DNA of 64,000 nt, from positions 30,127-94,126 of the forward strand of contig JAQGIC010000057.1 in assembly GCA_028288725.1 (NCBI GenBank), read 5' to 3'. The notes below the pieces were generated by a model that worked only from the letters and a program-made list of their open reading frames with translations, was not told the origin of the DNA and ran no database searches. Source of the stretch: Rhodospirillales bacterium (GTDB taxonomy: Bacteria > Pseudomonadota > Alphaproteobacteria > ATCC43930 > CGMCC-115725). Below, one piece after another: positions 18,711 to 28,349 of the stretch (its first letter is position 1; each line of letters begins with the position of its first letter). The position numbers and the translations under genes are program-made.

Positions 18711-18737
18711 CCCACCGCTTGGGAACCAAGCGGTGGG
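18711..18737. promoter_or_regulatory. 12-bp inverted repeat upstream of glpR
   Basis: Arms CCCACCGCTTGG and CCAAGCGGTGGG are separated by GAA. Outside the arms the match continues weakly (CCGAT / ATCGG). It lies 80 bases before the DeoR-family gene and directly after the DnaA-box hairpin. It could be an operator or a transcript hairpin. No run of T follows, so a terminator is unlikely. Confidence 0.45.
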
Positions 18738-18782
18738 ATCGGACCACCAGTTTCGCATTGTCTCGGTCCCATGCTCGTGCCA

Positions 18783-18799
18783 GTTTCGGAAACGAACAT
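18783..18799 (+). promoter_or_regulatory. Candidate GlpR operator before glpR
   Basis: The sequence GTTTCGGAAACGAACAT is an imperfect palindrome. Its right half CGAACAT equals a half-site of the known enterobacterial GlpR operator. It sits 17 bases before the chosen glpR start. A similar element (TTTCGCTTTCGAAA, 19617-19630) precedes glpK, supporting a shared regulator. Confidence 0.45.
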
Positions 18800-18816
18800 C
18801 GATCGGGACGAACCGG

Positions 18817-19614
18817 ATGAGCGATACGGGGACGGGCGGCGAACGGACGGGGGCGACGGCGCGCCATAGCGGCATCGTCGCCCTGGTCCGCCAACGCGGC
18901 TTCATGGCGATCGAGGCGCTCGCCAATCATTTCGACGTGACGGTCCAGACCATCCGGCGCGACCTCAATCTGCTGTCCGAGGAAGGCCGCGTGCTGCGCT
19001 ATCATGGCGGCGCCGGCCTGCCGTCGAGCATCGAGAATATCGACTATACCGCGCGCCAGGTGATGAACCCGGTGGAAAAGGACCGGATCGCCCGGCTGGT
19101 CGCGGCCGAGATTCCGGATCAAGCCTCACTGTTCATCAATATCGGCACGACGACCGAGGCGGTCGCGCGCGCGCTCGCCGCGCATCGGGATCTGCAGGTC
19201 ATCACCAACAATTTGAACGTGGCCACCACGCTTGCGCGCAGCACCGATTTCAAGATCGTGCTGACCGGCGGCACGGTGCGCAATCGCGACGGCGGCATCG
19301 TCGGGGCCGCGTCCTGCGACATGATCGGCCAGTTCCGGGTCGATTTCGGCATCATCGGCATCAGCGGCATCGACGAGGACGGGACCTTGCTCGATTTCGA
19401 TGCCGACGAGGTGCGCGCGGCCCAGGCGATCCTGCGCAACGCGCGCCAGGTCTTTCTGGTGGCCGACCACACGAAATTCACCCGGCGGCCGATGGTGCGC
19501 ATGGGGTCGATCACCGAGGTCGCCGCCTTGTTCACCGACGAGCCGCCGCCGCCGGCGATCGCGAAGCTGCTGCAGCAGCACGAGGTGGCGTTGAAGATCG
19601 CACCGAGGGAATAG
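18817..19614 (+). CDS. glpR: DeoR-family transcriptional repressor, GlpR-like
   Basis: 265 residues. The N-terminal helix-turn-helix ([25 protein letters not shown]) is the DeoR signature. The C-terminal sugar-phosphate sensor domain follows, with [21 protein letters not shown] and [15 protein letters not shown]. It lies directly upstream of glycerol kinase, so the effector is probably glycerol-3-phosphate. The ATG at 18817 is chosen because upstream residues do not resemble the family. Candidate operators are seen before both glpR and glpK, suggesting autoregulation. Confidence 0.88.
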   Translation: MSDTGTGGERTGATARHSGIVALVRQRGFMAIEALANHFDVTVQTIRRDLNLLSEEGRVLRYHGGAGLPSSIENIDYTARQVMNPVEKDRIARLVAAEIPDQASLFINIGTTTEAVARALAAHRDLQVITNNLNVATTLARSTDFKIVLTGGTVRNRDGGIVGAASCDMIGQFRVDFGIIGISGIDEDGTLLDFDADEVRAAQAILRNARQVFLVADHTKFTRRPMVRMGSITEVAALFTDEPPPPAIAKLLQQHEVALKIAPRE

Positions 19615-19616
19615 AG

Positions 19617-19630
19617 TTTCGCTTTCGAAA
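19617..19630 (+). promoter_or_regulatory. Candidate GlpR operator before glpK
   Basis: TTTCGCTTTCGAAA lies between the glpR stop and the glpK ribosome site. It is a near palindrome related to the element at 18783-18799. The TTTCG/CGAAA halves are typical of DeoR-type operators. Confidence 0.4.
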
Positions 19631-19657
19631 AGAAAAAATCACGGGGGAGGCAGGAGC

Positions 19658-21139
19658 ATGTCGCGGTTCATCGGCGCGCTCGATCAGGGCACGACCAGTA
19701 CCCGGTTCATCGTGTTCGATCGCCAGGGGAAGATCGTCGCGGTCGCCCAGAAGGAACATCGGCAGATCTATCCGAAGCCCGGCCAGGTCGAGCACGATCC
19801 GCTGGAGATCTGGCGCAATACCGAAGCGGTGACCGCCGACGCCCTGGCCAAGGCCGGCATCACGGCCGGCGATCTCGTCGCGGTCGGCATCACCAATCAG
19901 CGCGAGACGACCCTGCTGTGGGATGCCAAAACCGGTCAGCCGCTGCATAACGCGTTGGTCTGGCAGGACACGCGGGTCGATCACCTGGTCGCATTCTACG
20001 CCAAGGACGGCGGCCAGGACCGGTTCCGCGCCAAGACGGGCCTGCCGCTCGCCAGCTATTTCAGCGGCCTCAAGCTGAAATGGCTGCTCGACCATGTCGA
20101 TGGCGCCCGCGCCAAGGCCGAGGCCGGCGATGCGCTGTTCGGCACGATCGATGCTTGGCTGCTGTGGAACCTGACGGGACTGCATGCGACCGACGTGACC
20201 AATGCCAGCCGGACCCAGCTGATGGATCTGGCGACGCTCGACTGGGACGAGGGAATGCTGGCCGCATTCGACATCCCGCGCGCCTGCCTGCCGCGCATCC
20301 GTTCGTCGAGCGAGGTCTATGGGACCGCCAAGGGCGTGCTGGCCGGCGTGCCGATCGCCGGGATCCTGGGCGATCAGCAGGCGGCTCTGGTCGGCCAGAC
20401 CTGCTTTGCGCCGGGCGAAGCGAAGAACACCTACGGCACCGGCTGCTTCCTGCTGATGAACACGGGGCGGACGCCGGTGCCCTCGACCTGCGGCCTGGTC
20501 ACGACGGTGGGCTATCAATTCGGCGATGCACCGGCGCATTACGCGCTCGAAGGCTCGATCGCCATCACCGGCGCGCTGGTGCAGTGGTTGCGCGACAATC
20601 TGGGGCTCATCCGGTCGAGCGAGGAGATCGAGCCGCTGGCCCGCTCGGTCGAGGACAATGGCGACGTCTATTTCGTCCCGGCCTTCTCCGGCCTCTATGC
20701 GCCCTATTGGAAGGAGAGCGCCCGCGGCGTGGTCGCCGGCTTGACCCGCTTCGCCGGTCGCGGTCACCTGGCCCGCGCGGCGCTGGAGGCGACAGCCTAT
20801 CAGACGCGCGACGTGATCGATGCCATGGCCAAGGATTCCGGCATCGCGATCAGCGAGCTGCGCGCGGACGGCGGCATGGTGGTCAACGAGTTGCTGATGC
20901 AGTTCCAGGCCGACCTGCTGAACGTGCCGGTGGTCCGGCCGCAGGTGATCGAAACGACCGCGCTCGGCGCCGCCTATGCCGCCGGCCTCGCCACCGGCTA
21001 TTGGCGCGACCAGGCGGATCTGAAGCGGAATTGGGGCCGCGACCGGACCTGGGCTCCGGCCATGGCGGCGGACCGGCGCGACCGGCTCTACGCCTCATGG
21101 CAGAAGGCGGTCCGGCGTGCGTTCGACTGGATCGACTAA
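19658..21139 (+). CDS. glpK: Glycerol kinase
   Basis: 493 residues, the standard size for FGGY-family GlpK. Visible are [17 protein letters not shown] (phosphate-binding loop), [28 protein letters not shown] and the C-terminal [17 protein letters not shown]. It phosphorylates glycerol to glycerol-3-phosphate with ATP in the cytoplasm. A strong GGGGGAGGCAGGAG ribosome site precedes the ATG. It follows glpR and precedes methylglyoxal synthase. No glpF or glpD is in the window. Confidence 0.96.
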   Translation: MSRFIGALDQGTTSTRFIVFDRQGKIVAVAQKEHRQIYPKPGQVEHDPLEIWRNTEAVTADALAKAGITAGDLVAVGITNQRETTLLWDAKTGQPLHNALVWQDTRVDHLVAFYAKDGGQDRFRAKTGLPLASYFSGLKLKWLLDHVDGARAKAEAGDALFGTIDAWLLWNLTGLHATDVTNASRTQLMDLATLDWDEGMLAAFDIPRACLPRIRSSSEVYGTAKGVLAGVPIAGILGDQQAALVGQTCFAPGEAKNTYGTGCFLLMNTGRTPVPSTCGLVTTVGYQFGDAPAHYALEGSIAITGALVQWLRDNLGLIRSSEEIEPLARSVEDNGDVYFVPAFSGLYAPYWKESARGVVAGLTRFAGRGHLARAALEATAYQTRDVIDAMAKDSGIAISELRADGGMVVNELLMQFQADLLNVPVVRPQVIETTALGAAYAAGLATGYWRDQADLKRNWGRDRTWAPAMAADRRDRLYASWQKAVRRAFDWID

Positions 21140-21188
21140 TCTGTCCGGTTCTGATCGAGTGACGCCCGGCCCGTCTTGGAGAACTGCC

Positions 21189-21569
21189 ATGAAAATCGCG
21201 CTCGTCGCCCACGACCGGCTGAAGCCGGCCTTCGTCGCATGGGTGCGCAAGCATGAGGCTGTCTTCGCGCAGCATCAGATGGTCGCGACCGGCACCACGG
21301 GCACGCAGATCAAGCTGGCCTGTCCGGCGCTCGACATCATGCTGGTCAAGAGCGGCCCGCTGGGCGGCGATCAGCAAATCGGCGCGATGATCGCCGAGGG
21401 CACGGTCGATGCCCTGATCTTCATGGCCGATCCGCTGACGCCGATGCCGCACGACGTCGATGTCAAGGCGCTGGTCCGGCTGTCGACGCTGTACAATATT
21501 CCGATGGCGTGCAACGAGGCGACGGCCGATCTGGTCGCAGGCTGGCTCGCCCGGATGGCCTCGCATTAG
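21189..21569 (+). CDS. mgsA: Methylglyoxal synthase
   Basis: 126 residues, slightly shorter than E. coli MgsA (152). Visible are the phosphate-binding stretch TGTTGTQIK, the [14 protein letters not shown] loop, and [15 protein letters not shown] with the catalytic Asp region and active-site His, followed by [13 protein letters not shown]. It converts dihydroxyacetone phosphate to methylglyoxal and phosphate. Co-location with glpK fits a bypass that relieves triose-phosphate build-up during glycerol use. The ATG at 21189 follows TTGGAG, and the longer frame overlaps glpK without support. Confidence 0.92.
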   Translation: MKIALVAHDRLKPAFVAWVRKHEAVFAQHQMVATGTTGTQIKLACPALDIMLVKSGPLGGDQQIGAMIAEGTVDALIFMADPLTPMPHDVDVKALVRLSTLYNIPMACNEATADLVAGWLARMASH

Positions 21570-21674
21570 CGTCGGACAGCAATTCGATACCCGAGGAGCA
21601 ACCCGATTGAATTTCCGGCTTTTGCCATGCTAGCGTCCCGCCGCGCCGCTGGATAAGCACCGGAGAAGAAGGCT

Positions 21675-21872
21675 ATGGAGGAAAAGTCGGAGAAGTCGGG
21701 CACGCCTTGGGTATGGGGGCTTTTGCTGCCCTATATCGCGCTGCTCTGGCTGCCGTTCTATAACGCGAAGGAACCGGCCATCGCCGGCTTTCCGTTCTTC
21801 TACTGGTACCAGTTCGCGTGGGTGCCGCTGACGTCGCTGCTGATCTTCCTCGTCTACAGGAAGGTCAAATGA
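21675..21872 (+). CDS. Small two-helix membrane protein, DUF3311 family
   Basis: 65 residues with two hydrophobic segments (about residues 13-29 and 43-61). The layout of Pro, Trp and Tyr is that of DUF3311 proteins, which are almost always encoded just before a sodium:solute symporter. The stop overlaps the symporter start (ATGA). It is probably a small accessory subunit of that carrier, as is assumed for the family. Confidence 0.82.
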   Translation: MEEKSEKSGTPWVWGLLLPYIALLWLPFYNAKEPAIAGFPFFYWYQFAWVPLTSLLIFLVYRKVK

Positions 21873-23407
21873 GCACCGATACGATCAATTGGACGGCACT
21901 GACCGTCTTCATCCTGTTCTTCGCCCTGGTCACGGTCATCGGCTTCTTCGCCGCGCGCTGGCGCGCCGGCGACATGACCCAGCTCCACGAATGGGGCCTG
22001 GGCGGCCGCCGCTTCGGCACCATCATCACCTGGTTCCTGGTCGGCGGCGATTTCTACACCGCCTATACCGTGATCGCGGTGCCGGCGCTGGTCTATGCGG
22101 TCGGCGCCTACGGGTTCTTCGCGCTGCCCTACACGATCGTGGTCTATCCGCTCGTGTTCCTGGTCATGCCGCGGCTCTGGGCCGTCTGCCACAAGCATGA
22201 TTACGTGACCGGCGCCGATTTCGTGCATGGCCGCTACGGCAGTTCCTGGCTGGCGCTCGCGGTGGCGCTCACCGGCCTGCTCGCGACCATGCCCTATATC
22301 GCGCTGCAGCTGGTCGGCATGCAGGTCGTGATCGGCGCGCTCGGCATCGGCGGCGAGGGCTTCACGGGCGAGATCCCGCTGATCGTCGCCTTCGTCATTC
22401 TGGCCGTCTATACCTATGCCTCAGGCCTGCGCGCGCCGGCCATGATCGCCTTCGTCAAGGATGTGATGATCTATATCGTCGTCATCGCCGCGATCGCGAT
22501 CATCCCGATGCATCTGGGCGGCTATGGCGCCGTGTTCGATGCCGCCGACAAGGCGTTCCAGGCCAAGGGCGGGGCGACCGGCCTGATCCTGCAGCCCGGC
22601 CAGTTCGTGCCCTTCGCCACGCTGGCGCTGGGTTCGGCCTTTGCCGCCTTCATGTATCCGCACACGATGACCGGCGTGCTGTCGTCGTCGAGCGGCGACG
22701 TGGTGCGCAAGAACGCCATGCTGCTGCCGGCCTATACGGTCCTCCTGGGCCTGATCGCGATGCTGGGCTACATGGCGATCGCCGCCGGCGTCACGGTCAA
22801 GTCGCCGACCGCGGTCGTGCCGGCGCTGTTCCTCAAGATCTTCCCGGACTGGTTCGTGGGCTTCAGCTTCGCCGCGATCGCCATCGGTGCGCTCGTGCCG
22901 GCCGCGATCATGTCGATCGGTGCGGCCAACCTGTTCACCCGGAATATCTGGCGGACCTTCGTCAATCCGAACATCACGCCCGCGGCCGAATCCTCGGTGG
23001 CCAAGCTCGTCTCGCTGATCGTGAAGTTCGGCGCGCTGATCTTCATCGTGGCCCTGCCGACGCAGTTCGCGATCGATCTGCAGCTGCTGGGCGGCGTCTG
23101 GATCCTGCAGACCTTCCCGGCGATCGTGCTGGGCCTCTACAAGACCCGGCTGCGGCCGTCGGCGCTGCTGGTCGGCTGGTTTGCCGGCATGGTCGTGGGC
23201 ACGCTGATGGCCTATCAGACCGGACTGAAGCCGATCTATCCGCTGGTCGTCGGCGGCACGACCTACTCGGTCTATATCGGCGTGCTGGCCGGCGCGCTCA
23301 ATCTGGTGGTCAGCACCGTCGCCTCCTTCCTGTTCGGTGCCCTTGGCATCGGTCAGGGTAGCGATGAGACCGAACCGGGCGACTACCAGCTGAGCAAGGC
23401 CAAATAA
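21869..23407 (+). CDS. Sodium:solute symporter (SSS family), monocarboxylate-carrier-like
   Basis: 512 residues with about 13 membrane helices. It shows the SSS pattern GGRRFGTIITWFLVGGDFYTAY early and the long hydrophobic LeuT-like core. The pairing with a DUF3311 protein is typical of MctP-like carriers that take up lactate, pyruvate, alanine or similar monocarboxylates. The substrate is inferred from this pairing, not from specific residues. It is followed by a strong terminator at 23434-23475. Confidence 0.86.
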   Translation: MSTDTINWTALTVFILFFALVTVIGFFAARWRAGDMTQLHEWGLGGRRFGTIITWFLVGGDFYTAYTVIAVPALVYAVGAYGFFALPYTIVVYPLVFLVMPRLWAVCHKHDYVTGADFVHGRYGSSWLALAVALTGLLATMPYIALQLVGMQVVIGALGIGGEGFTGEIPLIVAFVILAVYTYASGLRAPAMIAFVKDVMIYIVVIAAIAIIPMHLGGYGAVFDAADKAFQAKGGATGLILQPGQFVPFATLALGSAFAAFMYPHTMTGVLSSSSGDVVRKNAMLLPAYTVLLGLIAMLGYMAIAAGVTVKSPTAVVPALFLKIFPDWFVGFSFAAIAIGALVPAAIMSIGAANLFTRNIWRTFVNPNITPAAESSVAKLVSLIVKFGALIFIVALPTQFAIDLQLLGGVWILQTFPAIVLGLYKTRLRPSALLVGWFAGMVVGTLMAYQTGLKPIYPLVVGGTTYSVYIGVLAGALNLVVSTVASFLFGALGIGQGSDETEPGDYQLSKAK

Positions 23408-23433
23408 GCGACCGAAGCACGAGGTCCAAAGCC

Positions 23434-23475
23434 AACGGGGCGGAATAACAAGCAATTCCGCCCCGTTTTATTTTT
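23434..23475 (+). terminator. Rho-independent terminator after the symporter
   Basis: A 13-bp perfect stem AACGGGGCGGAAT / ATTCCGCCCCGTT encloses an 8-base loop and is followed by TTATTTTT. Confidence 0.9.
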
Positions 23476-23542
23476 AACCCTGGGGGATGTCCTTGGCGAT
23501 CCGAGCCCCATCTCTGACGGGCCCGTGTTCAGGAGGCCGATC

Positions 23543-23713
23543 ATGTCTAGTCTGCGACAGCTTGCCATCCTGGGGCTGGGGCTCCTCTTGAGCGGCTGCG
23601 GCGTAGCGGCCGCACCGTGCCGGATCGGATCGGCCGTGCTCGACATGGTCCCGCTGGTCGGCCATGTCGCCGCCGCGCCGACCGATGCCTGCGCCACCGC
23701 GATCGATCCGTAA
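23543..23713 (+). CDS. Small lipoprotein (possibly DUF6726 family)
   Basis: 56 residues. A hydrophobic signal ends in LLLSGC, a good lipobox, so the mature protein is about 36 residues and lipid-anchored. The Cys and Pro pattern of the mature part resembles a small family of alphaproteobacterial lipoproteins I tentatively place with DUF6726. AGGAGG lies 7 bases before the ATG at 23543, which sets the start. Function is unknown. Confidence 0.65.
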   Translation: MSSLRQLAILGLGLLLSGCGVAAAPCRIGSAVLDMVPLVGHVAAAPTDACATAIDP

Positions 23714-23830
23714 TCCTCCGATGCTTTGTTTATTTCTTGCTTACCGCGCGCCGTGACCGCAGGTTATCGTCTTCATGAGAGGCGGGTTGAACCGCCCTTG
23801 CCGTATCTTCGGGGTGGAGGCTGCTTCGCG

Positions 23831-25138
23831 ATGGACGAGACGCTGGAAAAACGCACGATCGCCAAGGTTACTCGGCGACTGATTCCGTTCCTGATCGTTT
23901 GTTATTTCATATCCTACTTGGACCGGGTCAATCTCGGCTTTGCGGCCTCGGCCATAAACAAGCAGTTCGGCTTTTCCGGGACTGTATTCGGGCTTGGCGC
24001 CGGCATCTTCTTCATCGGCTATTTCCTGTTCGAAGTGCCGAGCAACATCCTGCTCGAGAAATACGGCGCCCGGCGCTGGATCGCGCGCATCATGCTGACC
24101 TGGGGCCTCGTCTCGGGTGCGACCGCCTTCGTCCAGGGCGAGTACAGTTTCTACATCATCCGCTTCATCCTGGGCGTAGCCGAGGCCGGCTTCTTTCCCG
24201 GCATCATCCTGTATCTGACCTTCTGGTTTCCGGCGGCTTACCGCGCGCGCATCGTCGGCTGGTTCATGGTCGCCATTCCCATTTCCAGCGTCATCGGCGC
24301 GCCGGTCTCGACCTGGGTACTGACCATGGACGGGACCGGCGGCCTTGCCGGCTGGCAGTGGCTGTTCCTGATCGAGGCCGCCCCGTCGCTGGTGCTGGCG
24401 GCCGTCGTGCTCGGCTACCTGACCGACAAGCCGGCTCAGGCCGGCTGGCTCGAGGCGGACGAGCGCAAGTGGTTGTCCGATACGCTCGAGGCGGAACGCA
24501 AGCATCGGGAATCAGTCCGGAAGTTCCGCCTGTCCGAGGCGCTGACCAATCCACGCGTCCTGCTGCTGTCGGTGGTCTATTTCGGCGACGTCGCGGCGCT
24601 CTACGGCCTGGGGTTCTGGTTGCCGCAGATTCTCAAACCATTGAACCTCAGCCCGCTCGCCAGCATCGGCGCCCTTTCAATTCCCTATGCGGTCGGCGCC
24701 ATCGGCATGGTGCTGTGGGTGCGGCACTCGGACCGCGCCGGTGAACGCAAGCTGCATACCGCGATCCCCGCGTTTGTCGCATGCCTCGGTCTTGCCCTGG
24801 TGCCGTTGGTCAGCGATCCGGTGGCCGAGGTCGCCGTGCTGTGCGTCGCCGCCCTCGGCATCTTCACCATGCTGCCGGTGTTCTGGACCCTGCCGACCGC
24901 GTTCCTGACCGGAACGGCCGCGGCGGGCGGCATCGCGCTGGTCAACTCGATCGGTAACCTGTCGGGCTATGTCGGCCCGCAGATCATCGGCGTGATCAAG
25001 GATGCGACCGGTGGCTACGATGGGGGCATCTGGTTCCTGGCCGCCTGTGTGTTCGTCGCCGGCGTGATCGTGCTGCTGCTGGGCCACAAGCCGGAGTTCG
25101 AGAAGATCCCGACTTCGGCGTCCGCGCCGGCCGAATGA
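23831..25138 (+). CDS. MFS transporter, anion:cation symporter (ACS) type
   Basis: 435 residues, 12 predicted helices. The N-terminal helix 1 motif LIVCYFISYLDRVNLGFA and GIFFIGYFLFEVPSNILLEKYGARRWIARIM are hallmarks of the ACS family, which includes phthalate, tartrate, glucarate and similar organic anion carriers. The start at 23831 has GGTGGAGG about 11 bases upstream. The longer frame from 23726 is unsupported. It is monocistronic and ends at a terminator (25166-25201). The substrate is probably a carboxylate but is not identifiable. Confidence 0.9.
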   Translation: MDETLEKRTIAKVTRRLIPFLIVCYFISYLDRVNLGFAASAINKQFGFSGTVFGLGAGIFFIGYFLFEVPSNILLEKYGARRWIARIMLTWGLVSGATAFVQGEYSFYIIRFILGVAEAGFFPGIILYLTFWFPAAYRARIVGWFMVAIPISSVIGAPVSTWVLTMDGTGGLAGWQWLFLIEAAPSLVLAAVVLGYLTDKPAQAGWLEADERKWLSDTLEAERKHRESVRKFRLSEALTNPRVLLLSVVYFGDVAALYGLGFWLPQILKPLNLSPLASIGALSIPYAVGAIGMVLWVRHSDRAGERKLHTAIPAFVACLGLALVPLVSDPVAEVAVLCVAALGIFTMLPVFWTLPTAFLTGTAAAGGIALVNSIGNLSGYVGPQIIGVIKDATGGYDGGIWFLAACVFVAGVIVLLLGHKPEFEKIPTSASAPAE

Positions 25139-25165
25139 CACTCGCGCCATAGATAATCGACCCGG

Positions 25166-25201
25166 GAGGGGGTGGCATCGATCCACCCCCTCTTTCTTTT
25201 T
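25166..25201 (+). terminator. Rho-independent terminator after the MFS gene
   Basis: A 10-bp stem GAGGGGGTGG / CCACCCCCTC with a 7-base loop is followed by TTTCTTTTT. Confidence 0.9.
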
Positions 25202-25245
25202 GTCGGTCCGCCAGCCACTTGGAGCTTGGCAACGGGAGTGACGGT

Positions 25246-25695
25246 ATGAGCCTCGGGATGTTGGCCGAAAAGGTCGGACAGGAATTGGGTGTGTCCTCGT
25301 GGCGCGCGATCGAGCAGGACCGGATCGACCGGTTCGCCCAAGCGACCGACGATCATCAATGGATCCATGTCGATCCGGTCCGCGCCGCCGGCGGCCCGTT
25401 CGGCGCGACGATCGCCCATGGCTTCCTGACGCTGTCGCTGCTGGCGACGACCGCATACGAAGTTCTGGCCGAGATCTTCGAGGGTGCCACCGCCTTCAAC
25501 TATGGTCTGGACAAGGTCCGCTTCGTCGCCCCGGTCCGCGTCGGCGCGCGGGTGCGCAACCGCATCAAGCTGCTGGCGGTCGAACCCAAGGCCGAGGGGC
25601 GCTGGCTGATCACGACCGAGAACAGCTTCGAGATCGAGGGCGAGGCGAAGCCCGCGCTGATCGCGGTCAGCCTGGTGATGATCCTGCCCGGATGA
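25246..25695 (+). CDS. MaoC-family (R)-specific enoyl-CoA hydratase/dehydratase
   Basis: 149 residues, single hot-dog domain. The hydratase motif is clear: DRFAQATDDHQWIHVDP contains the catalytic Asp and His, followed by IAHGFLTLSL. It should hydrate or dehydrate a short- or medium-chain acyl-CoA, or a nodulation-protein-N-like substrate. The start at 25246 follows GGGAG. It is 13 bases before the DUF445 gene and likely co-transcribed, though no functional link is known. Confidence 0.88.
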   Translation: MSLGMLAEKVGQELGVSSWRAIEQDRIDRFAQATDDHQWIHVDPVRAAGGPFGATIAHGFLTLSLLATTAYEVLAEIFEGATAFNYGLDKVRFVAPVRVGARVRNRIKLLAVEPKAEGRWLITTENSFEIEGEAKPALIAVSLVMILPG

Positions 25696-25708
25696 GGGTT
25701 CTGCCGGC

Positions 25709-26965
25709 ATGACCGAACTGGATCCGCGTCTCGCCGCCAAGCGCGCCGGCCTTCGCCGCATGCGCTGGCTCGCGACCGGCCTTTTGCTGCTGATGCTGGG
25801 CCTGCTGGCGCTGGGTCTCCTGTTCCGGGCCCGCTGGCCGGGGCTGGATTGGCTGATCGCCTTCGCCGAGGCCGCCACGGTCGGCGCGGTCGCCGACTGG
25901 TTCGCGGTCGTGGCGCTGTTCCGCCGGCCGCTGGGGTTGCCGATCCCCCATACCGCGCTCATCCCCCGCAACAAGGACCGGATCGGCGCCGAACTGGGCC
26001 GCTTCATCGAGCAGCAGTTCCTGACGCCGGAGAATGTGACCGCCAAGCTGGCCGAGCTGGATCCGGTCGGGCGCGGGGCCCGCTGGCTGTCGCTGCCGGC
26101 CAACCGGCGTCGGATCGCGGCCCGGCTGCGCGAAGCGCTGCCGACCCTGCTCGACGCGCTGGACGATGCCGAGATCGAACGGCTGATCGGCGGCGCCGTC
26201 ACGGCCCGGTTGCAGGCGCTCGACCTCGCCCGGATGTCCGGTGCGGCACTCGAGTTCGTGACCGAGGACGAGCGGCATCAGGCGCTGCTCGATCACGCCC
26301 TGGTGCTGATCGCCGGCTGGCTCGACCGCAACCGGACCCTGATCCTGATGAAATTCGGCGAGCAATCCTCGCTCACGCCGAAATTCGTCGACGGCTACAT
26401 CGTGAAGCGCTTCGTCGACGGCATGATCGACCTGATCCGCGAGGTTGCGGAGACGCCGCATCACGAGATCCGCGTGCGCTTCGACCGGACGGTGCGCGAT
26501 TTCGTGGGTCGCCTCGGCACCGACCCGGCCTTCCGCGCCCGTGCCGAGGCGGTGAAGCAGGACGCGCTGCGCCTGCTGGCGCCGGAGAAATTCACCGCCA
26601 GCCTGTGGCGCGAGCTGAAGCGGCACCTGGCCCTGCCGGCCGACGGCGCCGCCTCGCCGCTGGAACAGCAGATCGATCGCGCGCTCGGCCATCTGGCGCG
26701 GAGCCTGCGCGAGGATGCCGGCCTGAAGGCCCGGGTCGATCGCGCCGTGGCACGTATCGCCGGCGCCTTGACCGGGCGCTTGCGCCAACAGATGGGCTCG
26801 CTCATCGCCGACGTCGTGCGGCGCTGGGATTTCCGCGAGGTCGGCGACCGGCTGGAACTGGAGATCGGGCGCGACCTGCAGTTCATCCGCCTCAATGGCA
26901 CGATCGTCGGCGGGCTCGTGGGCTTGGCGCTGCACGCGCTGCTGCAACTGGCCGGGGCGGGGTGA
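25709..26965 (+). CDS. DUF445 membrane-anchored protein (YjiN-like)
   Basis: 418 residues. An N-terminal hydrophobic helix pair (about residues 22-44) carries the motif VGAVADWFAVVALFRRPLG, followed by IPHTALIPRNKDRIGAELG. This is the family signature. A long helical region follows, and a short hydrophobic C-terminus ends the protein. The function of DUF445 proteins is not established. They are widespread inner-membrane proteins. The small hypothetical secreted gene follows after 46 bases. Confidence 0.88.
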   Translation: MTELDPRLAAKRAGLRRMRWLATGLLLLMLGLLALGLLFRARWPGLDWLIAFAEAATVGAVADWFAVVALFRRPLGLPIPHTALIPRNKDRIGAELGRFIEQQFLTPENVTAKLAELDPVGRGARWLSLPANRRRIAARLREALPTLLDALDDAEIERLIGGAVTARLQALDLARMSGAALEFVTEDERHQALLDHALVLIAGWLDRNRTLILMKFGEQSSLTPKFVDGYIVKRFVDGMIDLIREVAETPHHEIRVRFDRTVRDFVGRLGTDPAFRARAEAVKQDALRLLAPEKFTASLWRELKRHLALPADGAASPLEQQIDRALGHLARSLREDAGLKARVDRAVARIAGALTGRLRQQMGSLIADVVRRWDFREVGDRLELEIGRDLQFIRLNGTIVGGLVGLALHALLQLAGAG

Positions 26966-27011
26966 TCGGCCTATATTGGGGTTGGCTGATCTGGTCTCCG
27001 AGGGATGGGTC

Positions 27012-27455
27012 ATGGCGACAAGGCGATGGTCGATCGGTTTGCTGGCTCTGGCGGCCTCGCTAGGGACGGGCTCGGCGCGGGCGGACGAATCATCAAGCAC
27101 CGGCACGACCCTGACGATGCCCGGTCTGCTGGCGCCGGCCCCGGCGAAACCGGGTGCGGCCGCTCCGTTGATCGGGCTCGACAGCGGCGCGCTGGCCCTG
27201 GTGCCGCCCGGCTCCGCGGCGGCCGCGCGCAACGACGGCCTGGCCGGCTCGCCCTCGACCGGCATCGATCTCAGCTATATCCCGCCGGCCGAGCGCGACA
27301 GCTATCTCAATTCCCACGATTTCGCCGATCACCTGCAGACTTCGCGCAAGGGTGGCCACCGTTCGGCCTTGAGCCAGTTGGGCGGCGTCGCCGAAGGCAT
27401 GGCGATCAATGGCGCGATCCTGGGTATCGAGGGTCTGACGCTCGGCGCTCGCTAA
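27012..27455 (+). CDS. Hypothetical secreted protein
   Basis: 147 residues. A clear signal peptide (MATRRWSIGLLALAASLGTG, cleavage near SARA-DE) is followed by a Pro/Ala-rich low-complexity stretch and a more ordered C-terminal half with IDLSYIPPAERDSYL and HDFADHLQTS. I do not recognise a domain. The start at 27012 is the first ATG that yields a signal peptide. A composite repeat follows directly. Confidence 0.65.
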   Translation: MATRRWSIGLLALAASLGTGSARADESSSTGTTLTMPGLLAPAPAKPGAAAPLIGLDSGALALVPPGSAAAARNDGLAGSPSTGIDLSYIPPAERDSYLNSHDFADHLQTSRKGGHRSALSQLGGVAEGMAINGAILGIEGLTLGAR

Positions 27456-27512
27456 ATGTAATATTTTAAGCGCGATTCAGACATGAGGCCGAGCCGGCCT
27501 CATGTCATCGCC
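27456..27512. repeat. Palindromic intergenic repeat, copy 2
   Basis: A single-palindrome version of the family: arms ACATGAGGCC / GGCCTCATGT flanked by GCGATTCAG on the left and CATCGC on the right. It lies just after the stop of the secreted protein gene. Confidence 0.8.
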
Positions 27513-27574
27513 AACCTTGCCGCCATCCAGCCCGGTCGCCATGATGGCGGCTGATCGGATGAGGAGCGTTCCGG

Positions 27575-28216
27575 GTGGACGGCAAGCCGGCGAGCAAGCA
27601 GCACACGCGGGTGCCGACCCATGAGGAGGCACCCCGCACGTTTCAGCGCATGCTGTCCGGCCGTCGCCTGCATCTGCTCGACCCCAGCTCGATCGATCTC
27701 GAAATCTCCGACCTGCTGATCGGCATCAGCCGGGTCAACCGCTGGTGCGGCCAGACCGTGGGTGAGGTCGGCTTCAACGTCGCCCATCATTGCTGCGTGG
27801 TCGAACGCGTGCTGGTCGAGATGGTCTGGCCCGCGGCGCCGCTCGGCGCGCGCCGCTGGGCGCTGGCCCATGACCTGCCCGAGGCGGTCTATGGCGATGT
27901 GGTGACCCCGGTCAAGGCGGTGCTGGGCCAGGCCTACAAGGAGTTGGAGCATCGGCTGGAGAAGGCGCTCTGTCTTGCGCTGGGCTTCGGCACCGGCGTG
28001 CCCGACGAGTGGCGCCGGCTGGTCAAGCGCGCCGACCGGATCGCGGCGGTCAGCGAGGCGGTGCGGCTGGCCGGCTGGGCCGAGCCGGAGGCGCGTAAGC
28101 TGGTCGGTGGCGGCTATCGCGGCCGGCTATGGGAAGGGCCGCTCGACCCGTGGGACGAGCGCGAGGCACGGGCGACCTGGCTCGAACGGTTCCGCGCCGC
28201 CGGCGGCCGGGCGTAA
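27575..28216 (+). CDS. HD-domain phosphohydrolase, YfbR-like
   Basis: 213 residues. The HD metal site is readable: VAHHCCVV and ALAHDLPEAVYGDVVTPVK, as in 5'-deoxynucleotidase YfbR and related HD hydrolases. It should hydrolyse a nucleotide or related phosphate, but the exact substrate is unknown. The start is a GTG at 27575 with GAGGAG 9 bases upstream; no ATG gives a full domain. It is not obviously linked to neighbours. Confidence 0.8.
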   Translation: MDGKPASKQHTRVPTHEEAPRTFQRMLSGRRLHLLDPSSIDLEISDLLIGISRVNRWCGQTVGEVGFNVAHHCCVVERVLVEMVWPAAPLGARRWALAHDLPEAVYGDVVTPVKAVLGQAYKELEHRLEKALCLALGFGTGVPDEWRRLVKRADRIAAVSEAVRLAGWAEPEARKLVGGGYRGRLWEGPLDPWDEREARATWLERFRAAGGRA

Positions 28217-28349
28217 AACCGGCAAACGCACAAACGCTTCATGCGACAATGCGGCCCCATCGCGCTAGATTACTTCATGCTCGGATACCGCTAGGATGTT
28301 CCGCCATGAGAGTTGTCGCCTCAGCCGGCAGTTCTCCCAGGAGATGTCC

